Assembly: GCF_002001045.1 (NCBI RefSeq)
Contig: NZ_MUNR01000004.1
Location: 1-64,000 of the forward strand
Length of the DNA stretch: 64,000 bases
Direction of reading: 5' to 3'
Origin: Rhodanobacter sp. C01
GTDB taxonomy: Bacteria; Pseudomonadota; Gammaproteobacteria; Xanthomonadales; Rhodanobacteraceae
Both the position numbers and the translations under genes were made by a program. Positions within the stretch are counted from its first letter, which is position 1. Every line of letters begins with the position of its first letter. The notes below the pieces were generated by a model that was given only the letters and a program-made list of their open reading frames with translations, made no database searches and was not told where the DNA came from. Of the stretch, positions 17,809-26,400 are shown piece by piece.

Positions 17809-17925
17809 ATGAAAGAAAATCCCGCCAAACCATTTGAGTTGGATCAATGGCTTAGCGCGGTGATCGCAGACGGCTTGGAACGCGACTTCAGCCGCAGCGT
17901 CACCCGAAGTGATCTCACGGGGTGA
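17809..17925 (+). CDS. possible 38-aa leader or small ORF upstream of mrfA
   Basis: ATG 17809 lies 8 bases after the LexA2 operator and opens a 38-codon frame (MKENPAKPFELDQWL start) ending inside the hairpin at 17903-17937. AGGTG is present about 10 bases upstream. It could be a leader peptide or a small damage-induced protein, or chance. No homology is recognised. Confidence 0.3.
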   Translation: MKENPAKPFELDQWLSAVIADGLERDFSRSVTRSDLTG

Positions 17926-17937
17926 GATCACTTCGGG
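17903..17937. promoter_or_regulatory. strong hairpin upstream of mrfA-like gene
   Basis: Arms CCCGAAGTGATCTCAC and GTGAGATCACTTCGGG pair perfectly over 16 bp around a GGG loop, 35 bases before the helicase start. There is no T tract, so it is more likely an operator or a messenger-RNA structure than a terminator. Confidence 0.6.
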
Positions 17938-17971
17938 ATTCACTGTTCTCCTCATCAGCCCAGGCCACCGC

Positions 17972-20380
17972 ATGAACGCTCTTCCTGATCGCTACGCCTC
18001 CGATGCACTGGTCCTGCGCGACCCGAGCGACGGCGGCACGCTGGCGCAGCGCCTCACGAAGCGCTACGCGGCGAGGATCACCGGTGCTTTCGTAGTGCCC
18101 GGCCGTGAAGGATCATTTGCTCCGTTACCCGACGATCTGCCACCTGCGCTCGCGCAAGCCTTGCGCTCACGTGGCATCGACCAGCTGTATAGCCACCAGG
18201 CCGAGGCGTGGGCGGCGACGCAATCCGGTGCCCATGTCGCCATCGTCACGCCCACCGCCTCTGGCAAGTCGCTCTGCTACACGCTGCCTGTCATCACCGC
18301 TGCGATGACGCAGCACGCCAAAGCGCTGTATCTCTTTCCGACGAAAGCGCTGGCGCAGGATCAGGTGGCTGAGTTGCTCGAACTCAATCAAGCCGGCGAT
18401 CTGGGCGTCAAAGCCTTCACCTTCGATGGCGACACGCCCGGCGACGCACGCCAAGCCATCCGGTTGCATGGCGACATCGTGGTCAGTAATCCCGACATGC
18501 TGCACCAGGCGATCCTGCCGCATCACACGAAGTGGGCTCAGTTCTTCGAGAACCTGCGCTATGTCGTGATCGACGAGGTGCATACCTACCGCGGCGTGTT
18601 CGGCTCGCACGTCGCCAATGTCATCCGCCGGCTCAAGCGTGTGTGTGCGTTCTATGGCGTGACACCGCAGTTCATCCTCTGCTCTGCCACCATCGGCAAC
18701 CCGAAGGAGCACGCCGAAGCACTGATCGAGAATGCCGTCACTGCGATCACCGAAAGCGGTGCACCGACCGGCGACAAGCACGTGCTGCTGTGGAACCCGC
18801 CCGTGGTCAATCCCGATCTTGGTTTACGCGCCTCGGCACGGTCGCAGACCAACCGCATCGCACGCCTGGCGATCAAGTCGGGGATGAAGACCCTCGTGTT
18901 CGCGCAGTCGCGCACCATGGTCGAAGTGCTGACCAAGTATCTGAAAGACGTGTTCGACAGCGATCCGCGCAAGCCCGCACGGATCCGAGCCTACCGCGGT
19001 GGCTATCTGCCCAAGGAGCGCCGCGCCGCGGAACGTGAGATGCGCGCCGGCACCATAGACGGGATCGTGAGTACGTCTGCCTTGGAGCTGGGCGTGGATA
19101 TCGGCAGCCTCGATGTCGTCGTGCTCAACGGGTATCCCGGATCCGTTGCCGCCACCTGGCAGCGGTTCGGCCGCGCCGGTCGCCGGCAGCAGGCGGCGCT
19201 GGGGGTGCTGGTGGCGAGCTCTGACCCGCTTGATCAATACCTTGTGCGACACCCGGAGTTCTTTCAGGGCGCGCCCCCGGAACACGCCCGCATCCAATCC
19301 GATCAGCCACTGATCCTGCTCGACCACATTCGTTGCGCTGCTTTTGAGCTGCCCTTCATCGGCGACGAGATGTTTGGCACCGAAGTGGCGACGCCCTGGC
19401 TCGACGTGCTGGGTGAGGAAGGCGTGCTGCATCGCGAAGGCGAGCGTTGGGAATGGATCGCCGACAGCTACCCCGCGATTGCGGTGTCCCTGCGCTCGGT
19501 CGCCGATGGCAACTTTGTGGTGGTCGATCGCACCAACGGACGCCAGACGATCATTGCCGAAGTCGACTACACCGCTGCACCGGTGACGCTCTACGAGGGC
19601 GCCATCCACATGATCCAGTCTGTGCCCTACCAGGTGGAGCGGCTCGACTGGGAGGGCCGCAAGGCCTACGTCACCCGCACCCACGTGGACTACTACACCG
19701 ACGCGATCGACTACACGAAGCTCAAGGTGCTTGACTGCTTCGACACGTCCAACGCCGGCTGTGGGCAGGCTCACCATGGCGAAGTGCATGTCGTGCGCCG
19801 CGTGCCGGGTTACAAGAAGATCCGGTTCTACTCGCACGAGAATATCGGCTTCGGTCAGGTCAACCTACCGGATCAGGAGTTACACACGACGGCGGTGTGG
19901 TGGCAGCTTGAGCAGGTCGTGCTTGATGCCGCCTTCGAAGATCGTCACCAAGCGCTCGACGGTTTTCTCGGAGCGGCTTACGCGCTGCACATCGTGGCGA
20001 CGGTTGCGGTGATGGCCGAAGCGCGCGACCTCCAGAAGTCGGTGGGCAGCGGTGACGGGGCGTGGTTCGTCAGTGCGGATGTCACGGGGCGCGGACAGAT
20101 CCGCGGCACTGACGGGCAACCTACCGCTCTGACGCCTGACGCCCCGTTTACGCCAACGGTTTACCTCTACGACGCGTTTCCGGGCGGCATCGGACAAAGC
20201 GAACCGCTGTTCAACCGCCGCGAGGATCTGGTGGCACAGTCGGTAACCCTCATTGAACGATGTGATTGCCGCGGCGGCTGTCCTGGCTGCGTCGGGCCAG
20301 TGCTTGCCGCCGACGAGGAGGCGGCCACGACGCCGAAGGCCTTGGCGCTGCGCGTGCTGGCGCTGCTGGTGGCCCTGTGA
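17972..20380 (+). CDS. mrfA: MrfA-like DEAD/DEAH helicase with DUF1998 zinc domain
   Basis: This is an 802-aa superfamily 2 helicase. Motif I is TPTASGKS (about residue 90), motif II DEVH, and motif VI QRFGRAGR. The C-terminal DUF1998/MZB domain ends in a four-Cys cluster, CDCRGGCPGC, the zinc site described for Bacillus subtilis MrfA (YprA), a mitomycin C repair factor. The stop overlaps the GTG of the next gene (GTGA), an exonuclease of the MrfB type, so both MrfA and MrfB partners are present. ATG 17972 (MNALPDRY) is chosen because the upstream frame runs through the hairpin. Position divergent from lexA2 suggests damage control. Confidence 0.85.
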   Translation: MNALPDRYASDALVLRDPSDGGTLAQRLTKRYAARITGAFVVPGREGSFAPLPDDLPPALAQALRSRGIDQLYSHQAEAWAATQSGAHVAIVTPTASGKSLCYTLPVITAAMTQHAKALYLFPTKALAQDQVAELLELNQAGDLGVKAFTFDGDTPGDARQAIRLHGDIVVSNPDMLHQAILPHHTKWAQFFENLRYVVIDEVHTYRGVFGSHVANVIRRLKRVCAFYGVTPQFILCSATIGNPKEHAEALIENAVTAITESGAPTGDKHVLLWNPPVVNPDLGLRASARSQTNRIARLAIKSGMKTLVFAQSRTMVEVLTKYLKDVFDSDPRKPARIRAYRGGYLPKERRAAEREMRAGTIDGIVSTSALELGVDIGSLDVVVLNGYPGSVAATWQRFGRAGRRQQAALGVLVASSDPLDQYLVRHPEFFQGAPPEHARIQSDQPLILLDHIRCAAFELPFIGDEMFGTEVATPWLDVLGEEGVLHREGERWEWIADSYPAIAVSLRSVADGNFVVVDRTNGRQTIIAEVDYTAAPVTLYEGAIHMIQSVPYQVERLDWEGRKAYVTRTHVDYYTDAIDYTKLKVLDCFDTSNAGCGQAHHGEVHVVRRVPGYKKIRFYSHENIGFGQVNLPDQELHTTAVWWQLEQVVLDAAFEDRHQALDGFLGAAYALHIVATVAVMAEARDLQKSVGSGDGAWFVSADVTGRGQIRGTDGQPTALTPDAPFTPTVYLYDAFPGGIGQSEPLFNRREDLVAQSVTLIERCDCRGGCPGCVGPVLAADEEAATTPKALALRVLALLVAL

Positions 20381-21201
20381 GCGCCTTGGCGGCGCGGCTG
20401 CGCCAGTTGCGCACACAATCTGGCCAAGCGTCTGCGGTGGCGCTGCCGAAGCCCACCCTCGCGCCTGACGTGCTCCGACTAATCCAGGGTCGCTCTCGCA
20501 TGCAGGGCGTAACGCAGCGTGCCTCGTCCAGTGACCGATTCGTGCCCGGGGTCGAGATCGCACCGGGGCTGTTCTTCACCGAAGCGACCATGGATTGGGG
20601 ATGCCCGTCCCCCATGATTGATACCGCGTTCGCACGTTGGCAGGAACCTGTCGCTTACGACCGGCTGCTGCATTTCGACACCGAAACGACCGGTCTGGCC
20701 GGAGGCACTGGCACTCGCGCGTGGATGATCGGAGCCGCGGATTGGCTGACTGACGGTCGCTTCCGCGTACGCCAGCTAACAACGACCACCATGGGTGCAG
20801 AGACGGCGATGTTGCGGACGTTTGCTCAGTGGCTGGAGCCAGACACAGTGCTCGTCAGCTACAACGGTAAGAGCTACGACTCGCCCCTGCTAAAGACACG
20901 CTACCGCATGGCCCGGTTACCGGATCCGCTCTCTGGGCTGGGTCATCTGGATCTACTCCATCCCGTGCGCCGCCACTGGAAAGGCGTGTGGGAGAACTGC
21001 CGTCTCGCCACCGCCGAGCGGGAGCTGCTTGGCGTAGTGCGGGAAGACGATCTGCCGGGCTCCGAAGCTCCGGCAGCCTGGCTTAGCTATCTACGCGGCG
21101 GGTCTGCTGTGAATCTCAGACGAGTGTTGGTGCACAACAACCAGGACCTGAAGAGCCTGGCAGGCGTACTGCTCCACTTGGCCCGGTTGAACTACTCGTA
21201 G
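20377..21201 (+). CDS. mrfB: MrfB-like (YprB) RNase H-fold exonuclease
   Basis: This 274-aa protein has the DEDD exonuclease pattern: HFDTETTGLAGG (first D and E), a VSYNGKSYDSPLL segment, HLDLLHP with the third acid, and HNNQDLKSLA with the last acid near the end. In B. subtilis MrfB works with the MrfA helicase to remove mitomycin C lesions without UvrABC. The start is a GTG overlapping the mrfA stop, indicating translational coupling; the ORF extends further upstream but would overlap mrfA. The TPR tail of the Bacillus protein is missing. Confidence 0.82.
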   Translation: MSALAARLRQLRTQSGQASAVALPKPTLAPDVLRLIQGRSRMQGVTQRASSSDRFVPGVEIAPGLFFTEATMDWGCPSPMIDTAFARWQEPVAYDRLLHFDTETTGLAGGTGTRAWMIGAADWLTDGRFRVRQLTTTTMGAETAMLRTFAQWLEPDTVLVSYNGKSYDSPLLKTRYRMARLPDPLSGLGHLDLLHPVRRHWKGVWENCRLATAERELLGVVREDDLPGSEAPAAWLSYLRGGSAVNLRRVLVHNNQDLKSLAGVLLHLARLNYS

Positions 21202-21237
21202 GGTTCACCCTCACGCATTACAGATCCAAGCCGCTAA

Positions 21238-21675
21238 ACTTTTAACTGGAAGGCAAGCTGGGCACAAGTAAGCCGGTTTGCTGGAACACTGGCAACAATC
21301 GATGCAGGGAAGGCCGGGAATGCAGGTGCTGCGAGCCTTACCGAAGTCACTCGTACTTACCAACCAGGCTTTGACTGCGCCAAGGCTCAGGCGCCAGCAG
21401 AAACCACGATTTGCGCCGACCCTTTGTTAAGTGCTCTTGATTTCGATGTTGCTGCTCAGTACCGCGCCCTAGCTAAGCAGGCCGACCCCTCACAGAAGAG
21501 TGCCCTACTCTCCTCACAGCGCGACTATCTTGCCACTCGAAGTGTTTGTGGAAGCGACCGGGCCTGCCTAGAGCGACAGACTCGCAGTCGCCTACATGAC
21601 CTGCGTCAGCAGGCAGCGCGAACGCCTGGAGTTCTGATTACGACACTGAAAAGTGATCACGTGTCAGCGCCGTGA
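21238..21675 (+). pseudogene. LprI/DUF1311-like gene fragment without a start codon
   Basis: The open frame after TAA 21235 has no ATG before the conserved region. From about 21370 it reads FDCAKAQAPAETTICAD, then LSALD, AALAKQ-type helix, QRDYLATRSVCGSDRACLERQ. These are the spaced Cys and helices of DUF1311/LprI-N lysozyme-inhibitor-like domains. The normal secretion signal is missing, so the gene is 5'-truncated. It sits between mrfB and IS debris, consistent with rearrangement here. Confidence 0.6.
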
Positions 21676-21740
21676 GCAAACTTAGGTATGGGGTCAGCTC
21701 ACGAACCCAATGTGCTGTACGCATAGTTGGCTTCGTTGTA

Positions 21741-21766
21741 AGCATGAGCCCGTGAGGGCTCATGCT
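21741..21766. terminator. hairpin, possible terminator
   Basis: AGCATGAGCCC and GGGCTCATGCT form a perfect 11-bp stem around GTGA. No long T run follows, so termination is uncertain. Confidence 0.35.
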
Positions 21767-21777
21767 CCTTGTTCCGA

Positions 21778-21825
21778 CTCTCTTTTTTTGATCACTGGGA
21801 TGATGCCGTTACTATCGTAGGATTG
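21778..21825 (+). promoter_or_regulatory. remnant copy of the SRAP promoter block
   Basis: CTCTCTTTTTTTG, TGATGCC, ACTATCGT and GGATTG occur in the same order and spacing as before the intact SRAP gene (3316-3366). With the SRAP C-terminal remnant at 23463, this implies that an SRAP gene once spanned this place and was replaced by the IS and HNH genes. Confidence 0.45.
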
Positions 21826-21827
21826 TC

Positions 21828-22232
21828 GTGGTCCGGCGGATTTCACTCGCCCATCCACTCATCCGCATCCTGGATCAGCTTCGCGTGATCCGGGACCTGC
21901 ACAAAGTGATCCGCACCGACAACGGCAAAGAGTTTTGCGTTCGCGCGATTCTGACCAGAGAGCACGAGCGTGGCATCACGCCGCGCCATATCGAGCCAGG
22001 CAAGTCCAACGAGAACGCCTATTTCGAATCGTTCAACGGTCGCCTACGTGATGAATGATTGAACGAGCACTGGTTCCCCAGGATGGCTCACGCCAAGGTC
22101 GTCATCGAGGCGTGGCGGCGGGAATACAACGAGAAGCGACCCAAGAAAAGTCTTGGCAGGCTGGCGCCCGACACCTATGCAAAACAACTGGCCACCAGAG
22201 CGGCTACGATGACGCCCGGGCTCTCAAGCTAG
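21828..22232 (+). pseudogene. broken IS3-family transposase (OrfB C-terminal part)
   Basis: The frame reads IRTDNGKEFC (catalytic D of the DDE domain), then EPGKSNENAYFESFNGRLRDE (catalytic E region), EAWRREYNEKRP and APDTYAKQLA, typical of the IS3 group. A TGA at 22056-22058 replaces the Cys expected after RLRDE, and the frame continues to TAG 22232. The N-terminal part and OrfA are missing. The relic cannot transpose itself. Confidence 0.85.
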
Positions 22233-22332
22233 ACGCTACTAAAGCATGGAGGGGCATCGAACTGGCACCAAACCTGCCGGACACCGACGCGGAGGAGTTG
22301 ACCCGATCCAGGCCACACTGGGGATTCAATAG

Positions 22333-23460
22333 ATGACCACGTTTATGTTGATGCGTGTCAATTACGACAGCCGGGACGAACTACGGCCTCAGGAACGATA
22401 TTCAAAGCAGGTTACAAAGAAGCTTAATGCTTGGTTTGTCGAGCGTTATAAAGGTTACAGAGACGGCGGAGACGGCTTCCACGAGGGCTTGAACTTTGCG
22501 GAGTGTGCCGACAGCCGCGTTCGGATCTACATTCCACCGAAGCCTCCATCTGAAGGCAGAATCGATGACGACTTCGTCATATTTACCTTCACATATGCCA
22601 GCGAGACCGAGGAGGGACGAAATCGGATCATCGGGATGCACGCGGGAGTCACCATCCATCGACGCGACTATAAGTCGCCCCGACCTGACCATGACGGTCG
22701 CTTTGAGCGGATTTCGTATCAAGCTTCCGCACCCGCCAATCTCTGCACCCTATTCTTAACGCCGTCTGGCAAGCCTCTTCCACGCAAAGAGGGACGGCAT
22801 ATCTCACCGAACTATCGCTGGGGCACCGGTCACCGCTACTTCGATGTAGGCGACAGGGCGAAGATTCGGCTTCTTCACAACATCCTTACCGACGCACGCA
22901 AGGCTGCCGAGGATTCAGCGACGAGCGGATTGAGCGCGGGTGCGCGACGGTATGCCGCTCGGGAAATCACCGTCATCGATCGAGTGCTGCGTCTACATTT
23001 TTCGGCACAGGTCACCAAACGGGACAGCGATGACATCAATGAACTGTTTGGCAAAGGGCGCGCGACGACCCGGAAGCAATTGATCGAGGCTCGGCTTGGG
23101 CAAGGTAGCTTCCGCCGCGGTCTTGAGGAGCGCTGGGACTGTGCTTGTGCCTTAACGGGCTGCGATCTTCGGCAAGTTCTTCGCGCATCGCATATGAAGC
23201 CCTGGTCGAAGTCAAAGCAAAGCGAGCGGCTTGATCCCCGCAACGGCCTGTTGTTAGAAGCCAACATTGACGCGCTGTTCGATGGCTATCTCATTTCATT
23301 CGCAGACAATGGATCGATGCTCTTGTCCAATCGGCTGACTGCACAACATCGAAAGTCGTTGGGACTTAACATAAGACAACTGAGGAAGCCGCTCGAACAC
23401 AAGGAGCTTTCCTTCCTCCACCATCACCGTAAGGAATTCGACAAGCAGAATAGGAACTGA
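22333..23460 (+). CDS. HNH endonuclease
   Basis: The 375-aa protein ends in an HNH domain with the order C-ALTGC (272-277), ASHMKPW (His 287), RLDPRNGLLL (Asn 304) and NIDALFD (311-317). This is the pattern of restriction-type HNH nucleases. The N-terminal 200 residues are unrecognised but may bind modified or specific DNA. It lies between IS debris and an SRAP remnant with no methyltransferase nearby, so it would be a type IV-like or stand-alone defence nuclease if functional. ATG 22333 is the first in frame; an alternative at 22345 or 22351 is possible. Confidence 0.8.
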   Translation: MTTFMLMRVNYDSRDELRPQERYSKQVTKKLNAWFVERYKGYRDGGDGFHEGLNFAECADSRVRIYIPPKPPSEGRIDDDFVIFTFTYASETEEGRNRIIGMHAGVTIHRRDYKSPRPDHDGRFERISYQASAPANLCTLFLTPSGKPLPRKEGRHISPNYRWGTGHRYFDVGDRAKIRLLHNILTDARKAAEDSATSGLSAGARRYAAREITVIDRVLRLHFSAQVTKRDSDDINELFGKGRATTRKQLIEARLGQGSFRRGLEERWDCACALTGCDLRQVLRASHMKPWSKSKQSERLDPRNGLLLEANIDALFDGYLISFADNGSMLLSNRLTAQHRKSLGLNIRQLRKPLEHKELSFLHHHRKEFDKQNRN

Positions 23461-23462
23461 CT

Positions 23463-23580
23463 TCGGGCTGATCAAACAGAAACATGTCGACGCCTGGCTC
23501 AATCCGGATCTGCGAAACTTGGCGGTGCAACACGCCATACTCGATGACTGCGTCGATCATCGTCATGAGGAAGCGCATGA
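23463..23580 (+). pseudogene. C-terminal remnant of an SRAP gene
   Basis: Three bases after the HNH stop the sequence reads KQKHVDAWLNPDLRNLAVQHAILDD. This corresponds to EDIDAWLDPDPSDYANLYAILD in the intact SRAP protein and DAWLNPDPSNLAALYAIMDD in the first remnant. The usual PYYEH end is lost. It is the third SRAP relic. Confidence 0.65.
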
Positions 23581-23652
23581 CGACGATCGGGTACGCGTTC
23601 TACGGCATCGCACACAATCCATTCTCTGCTCCGCCAGGATCGGCAACCCAAG

Positions 23653-25299
23653 ATGGCTCAAGAGTTCAAGCAATTTGTGCAGTTCCTTTCTCAGCTACCG
23701 GAACAAGCTGGAAAGCAGGTTTCGCTTTCAGACGCAATTTTCCTGAGAAAATTCGCAGAGCATCGCCATCAACCCCACCCCGAAGACGAGAGCCGTACCT
23801 GGCTCTCCGTACTTATGCGCGATGGCATGACCGATGACATCAGACATCAGCTCTATCCCAGTCGTTTCGACCTTGGCAATACTGACGTCGACAGCGGCAA
23901 GAAAGAAACGCTCAAGACTTTAGTTGCTGACATCAATGGCTCTTGTCGCAAGAAGCTCCAAGGGGAAAAACTAAGCGAAAAAACCAAACGAGACCTAGGA
24001 ACTGTCCTGAGGGGAATTCAGAAGATCACTGGACGAAATATAGCCAACGAACCGAGCGAACGATCCCTGCAAAACCTAAAAGTCGTCAAGTTGATGTACC
24101 GGCTGACCAAGGAACGGCACAGCCATCTTTTCAGTTTCATCGGTCGCCCACGCAAAGCCAAGTATCACAAGCTCAAATTCCAAGATGCGTTTCCCCACCC
24201 CAGAGACCAACTTGGTGCTTTGCTTTTCGCTGACCTGCTGTCCTACATCCGCGTAGAGATCAGCGACGACAGACTGGCACGAATCAACGGCAACCTACGC
24301 AACCTGCCGGAAACGCTTCTGGCGGTAGAAAAGCAGAACGCAGATATAAGCAGAATATTGAGCTTGAGGTTCCCAGATGATCTTCAAGCAAAGGCATTGG
24401 CCTATCGAAGGCTCGCAGAATCCATCAACACCTATGTCCCGTATCACGCGCAGTCAACGAACACGTTGGATGAGGCCGTCTATACCTATCTTCGTACGCT
24501 AGGGTTTGTACACTTCGCAGGCGGGTACGAGCAAGCCATCAAAAAATCGGTGATCTCTCGAGAAATTACTCCCGTCGAGCCTGACCTAGAACTACTTTGC
24601 CTTAGCATCAGCAAGAGCATGGGCCATCCCGTCTTCGGGTATACGCTGGTCACATCATTAAATCAGTTCCCCGAATTCGTCAACGCATGGGCGTCCCAGG
24701 TCATTAGTTTGATCGAGAAAGCCACTGGCATCGAAGTCGAGAAAAGACACCTTCCAAAGATAACCGAGCGTGCGAAGCGAATACTCCACTTATATTGCTA
24801 TTTCGATGTCAGCGACAAAGACAGTGATGCCGCATGCCTGTCGGTATTGGACTGCGTCGTCGCGCTTTGTACCGTTCACCACGAGCAATTCGAAAAAACC
24901 ACGCATCAAGCCTACTGGCACGGACAGCGCACGCAAGCCAAGAATGTACTTCTGCAACTGCAAATAGACCGACGCATCGAAGACCTCTATATCGAAGACT
25001 ATGTACCGCACGGGATCAATCAGATTCTCTACAACCGCTGGTGCTACATGCATGCAGCACTTGTGATGACCAAGGACGGCCAAGACTACTTGGACGCTTG
25101 GATGTCTCTTCAAGTTGCAGGGATCAAGAAGTATGCCGAGTGCCTACGATCAAACGACGTTGACGTAATATCGAAATGTCTAGTCAAGTTCAACATTGAT
25201 TGCCTAAGTATGGCAGCCAATTCAGACGTCCAATCTACTGCCGGCACCGTGTCCTTGTTCGATAAGATGGATCGTTGGCTGTCTTATTCAAACAGCTAA
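23653..25299 (+). CDS. protein of unknown function, 548 aa
   Basis: This is a predicted soluble, mostly helical protein with no motif I recognise. Its DNA is clearly lower in GC than the chromosomal genes and uses more AT-ending codons, which points to recent transfer. A CLSVLDCVVALC stretch around residue 400 and an aromatic-rich C-terminus are visible. The ATG at 23653 begins MAQEFKQFVQFL. It lies between the SRAP remnant/HNH gene and the mobilizable element. It could be the partner of the HNH nuclease or an independent defence gene. No function is proposed. Confidence 0.6.
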   Translation: MAQEFKQFVQFLSQLPEQAGKQVSLSDAIFLRKFAEHRHQPHPEDESRTWLSVLMRDGMTDDIRHQLYPSRFDLGNTDVDSGKKETLKTLVADINGSCRKKLQGEKLSEKTKRDLGTVLRGIQKITGRNIANEPSERSLQNLKVVKLMYRLTKERHSHLFSFIGRPRKAKYHKLKFQDAFPHPRDQLGALLFADLLSYIRVEISDDRLARINGNLRNLPETLLAVEKQNADISRILSLRFPDDLQAKALAYRRLAESINTYVPYHAQSTNTLDEAVYTYLRTLGFVHFAGGYEQAIKKSVISREITPVEPDLELLCLSISKSMGHPVFGYTLVTSLNQFPEFVNAWASQVISLIEKATGIEVEKRHLPKITERAKRILHLYCYFDVSDKDSDAACLSVLDCVVALCTVHHEQFEKTTHQAYWHGQRTQAKNVLLQLQIDRRIEDLYIEDYVPHGINQILYNRWCYMHAALVMTKDGQDYLDAWMSLQVAGIKKYAECLRSNDVDVISKCLVKFNIDCLSMAANSDVQSTAGTVSLFDKMDRWLSYSNS

Positions 25300-25565
25300 G
25301 AGCATAAGCAAGTCTATACAGCGGATGCTCATGTATTTTCTTAACGTGCCAGAGGTAAGTATATGGAGATGGATTCATTGAGTAGATAGACCACAAGCAT
25401 TGCTTGCACAGCAGACTACGACCAGTGATGCAGGGGGGGATTACGGATGCGCACATACCGTTTCTCCCCAACACCAGTCAAAACAACCTGAAACCCATCT
25501 CCCAGGCAGACGAAGATGACAACCCTCGTCGTTTTTTATTGACCAAGAGAATGGGTAGTACACCG

Positions 25566-26282
25566 ATGGCCAGCTTCCATGATCGAATCAAGAGTGGCAA
25601 GAAGGGAACCGCCAGAGAACACGCGGTATACATTGAACGGCTGGGCAGATACAGCGACCGCGAGGACTTGGTTCACGCAGAATACGGGAACCTACCTGGC
25701 TGGGCCGAGGGAGATCCACTCAAGTTCTGGAAAAACGCAGACACGCACGAGCGCGCCAACGGCGCGGCATACCGTGAACACGTGATCGCCCTGCCAAATG
25801 AACTGAGCACGGAGCAAAACTGCGTGCTTGCGAAGCGACTGGCCCGGGAACTGGTTGGAACCAAGCCCTTTCAGCTTGCGATCCACGCACCCGAGGGCAA
25901 GTTGGGTCGCATAACGAACCCGCACATGCACCTGATGTATTCGGACAGGTTGCAGGACGGGATCGATCGACCCCCAGAGCAAATGTTTTCGCGGTACAAC
26001 CCGAAATACCCAGAGATCGGTGGGTGTCGCAAGGACAGCGGCGGCAAGAGCCCCATGATGCTCCGCGATGAAGTCATCGCCACACGAAAGAAGATTGCCG
26101 ACATCCAAAACCAAGCGTTGGCTGAGCACGGTTTCGATGCGCGAGTGGACCATCGCAGTCTGCGTGAGCAAGGCCAAGAGCGCCGTCCTGAGCGCCATCT
26201 GGGGCAAGGCCGCATCCGCGGCATGTCGGCAGACGAGAAGGCCGCGTACGCCAATGCTAGGGCGCTCCGCGCTGGTTTCTAA
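25566..26282 (+). CDS. compact MobA/MobL-family relaxase
   Basis: Relaxases nick oriT and pilot DNA transfer. This 238-aa protein starts MASFHDRIKSGKKG, like the family N-terminus. It has FWKNADTHERANGAAYREH, a helix with ALPNEL, the metal-binding HxH motif in NPHMHLMYSDR, and RYNPKYPEIGGCRKDSGG, then RVDHRSL. ATG 25566 is preferred over upstream TTG/ATG codons at 25404-25551 on family grounds. There is no helicase or primase fusion, so it is a minimal relaxase domain. The element would need a helper conjugation system. It is followed by a strong terminator. Confidence 0.8.
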   Translation: MASFHDRIKSGKKGTAREHAVYIERLGRYSDREDLVHAEYGNLPGWAEGDPLKFWKNADTHERANGAAYREHVIALPNELSTEQNCVLAKRLARELVGTKPFQLAIHAPEGKLGRITNPHMHLMYSDRLQDGIDRPPEQMFSRYNPKYPEIGGCRKDSGGKSPMMLRDEVIATRKKIADIQNQALAEHGFDARVDHRSLREQGQERRPERHLGQGRIRGMSADEKAAYANARALRAGF

Positions 26283-26294
26283 TATGGTGGCCGC

Positions 26295-26342
26295 AAATCC
26301 ACGCTATTTTGCGATTAGTAGCAAAAAATAGCGTGGGTTTTC
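26295..26342 (+). terminator. hairpin terminator after the relaxase gene
   Basis: ATCCACGCTATTTTGC pairs with GCAAAAAATAGCGTGGGTTT, with a T-rich end. It lies 13 bases after the relaxase stop. Confidence 0.65.
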
Positions 26343-26366
26343 AGCTTGTTTCGTCAATCCAAACGA

Positions 26367-26395
26367 AAAACCCCGGTCGAATCGACCGGGGTTTT
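26367..26395. terminator. bidirectional terminator
   Basis: AAAA-CCCCGGTCGA and TCGACCGGGG-TTTT make a symmetrical stem with A and T flanks. It separates the convergent relaxase and DUF3987 genes and ends six bases before the latter's stop codon. Confidence 0.85.
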
Positions 26396-26400
26396 GAGCG

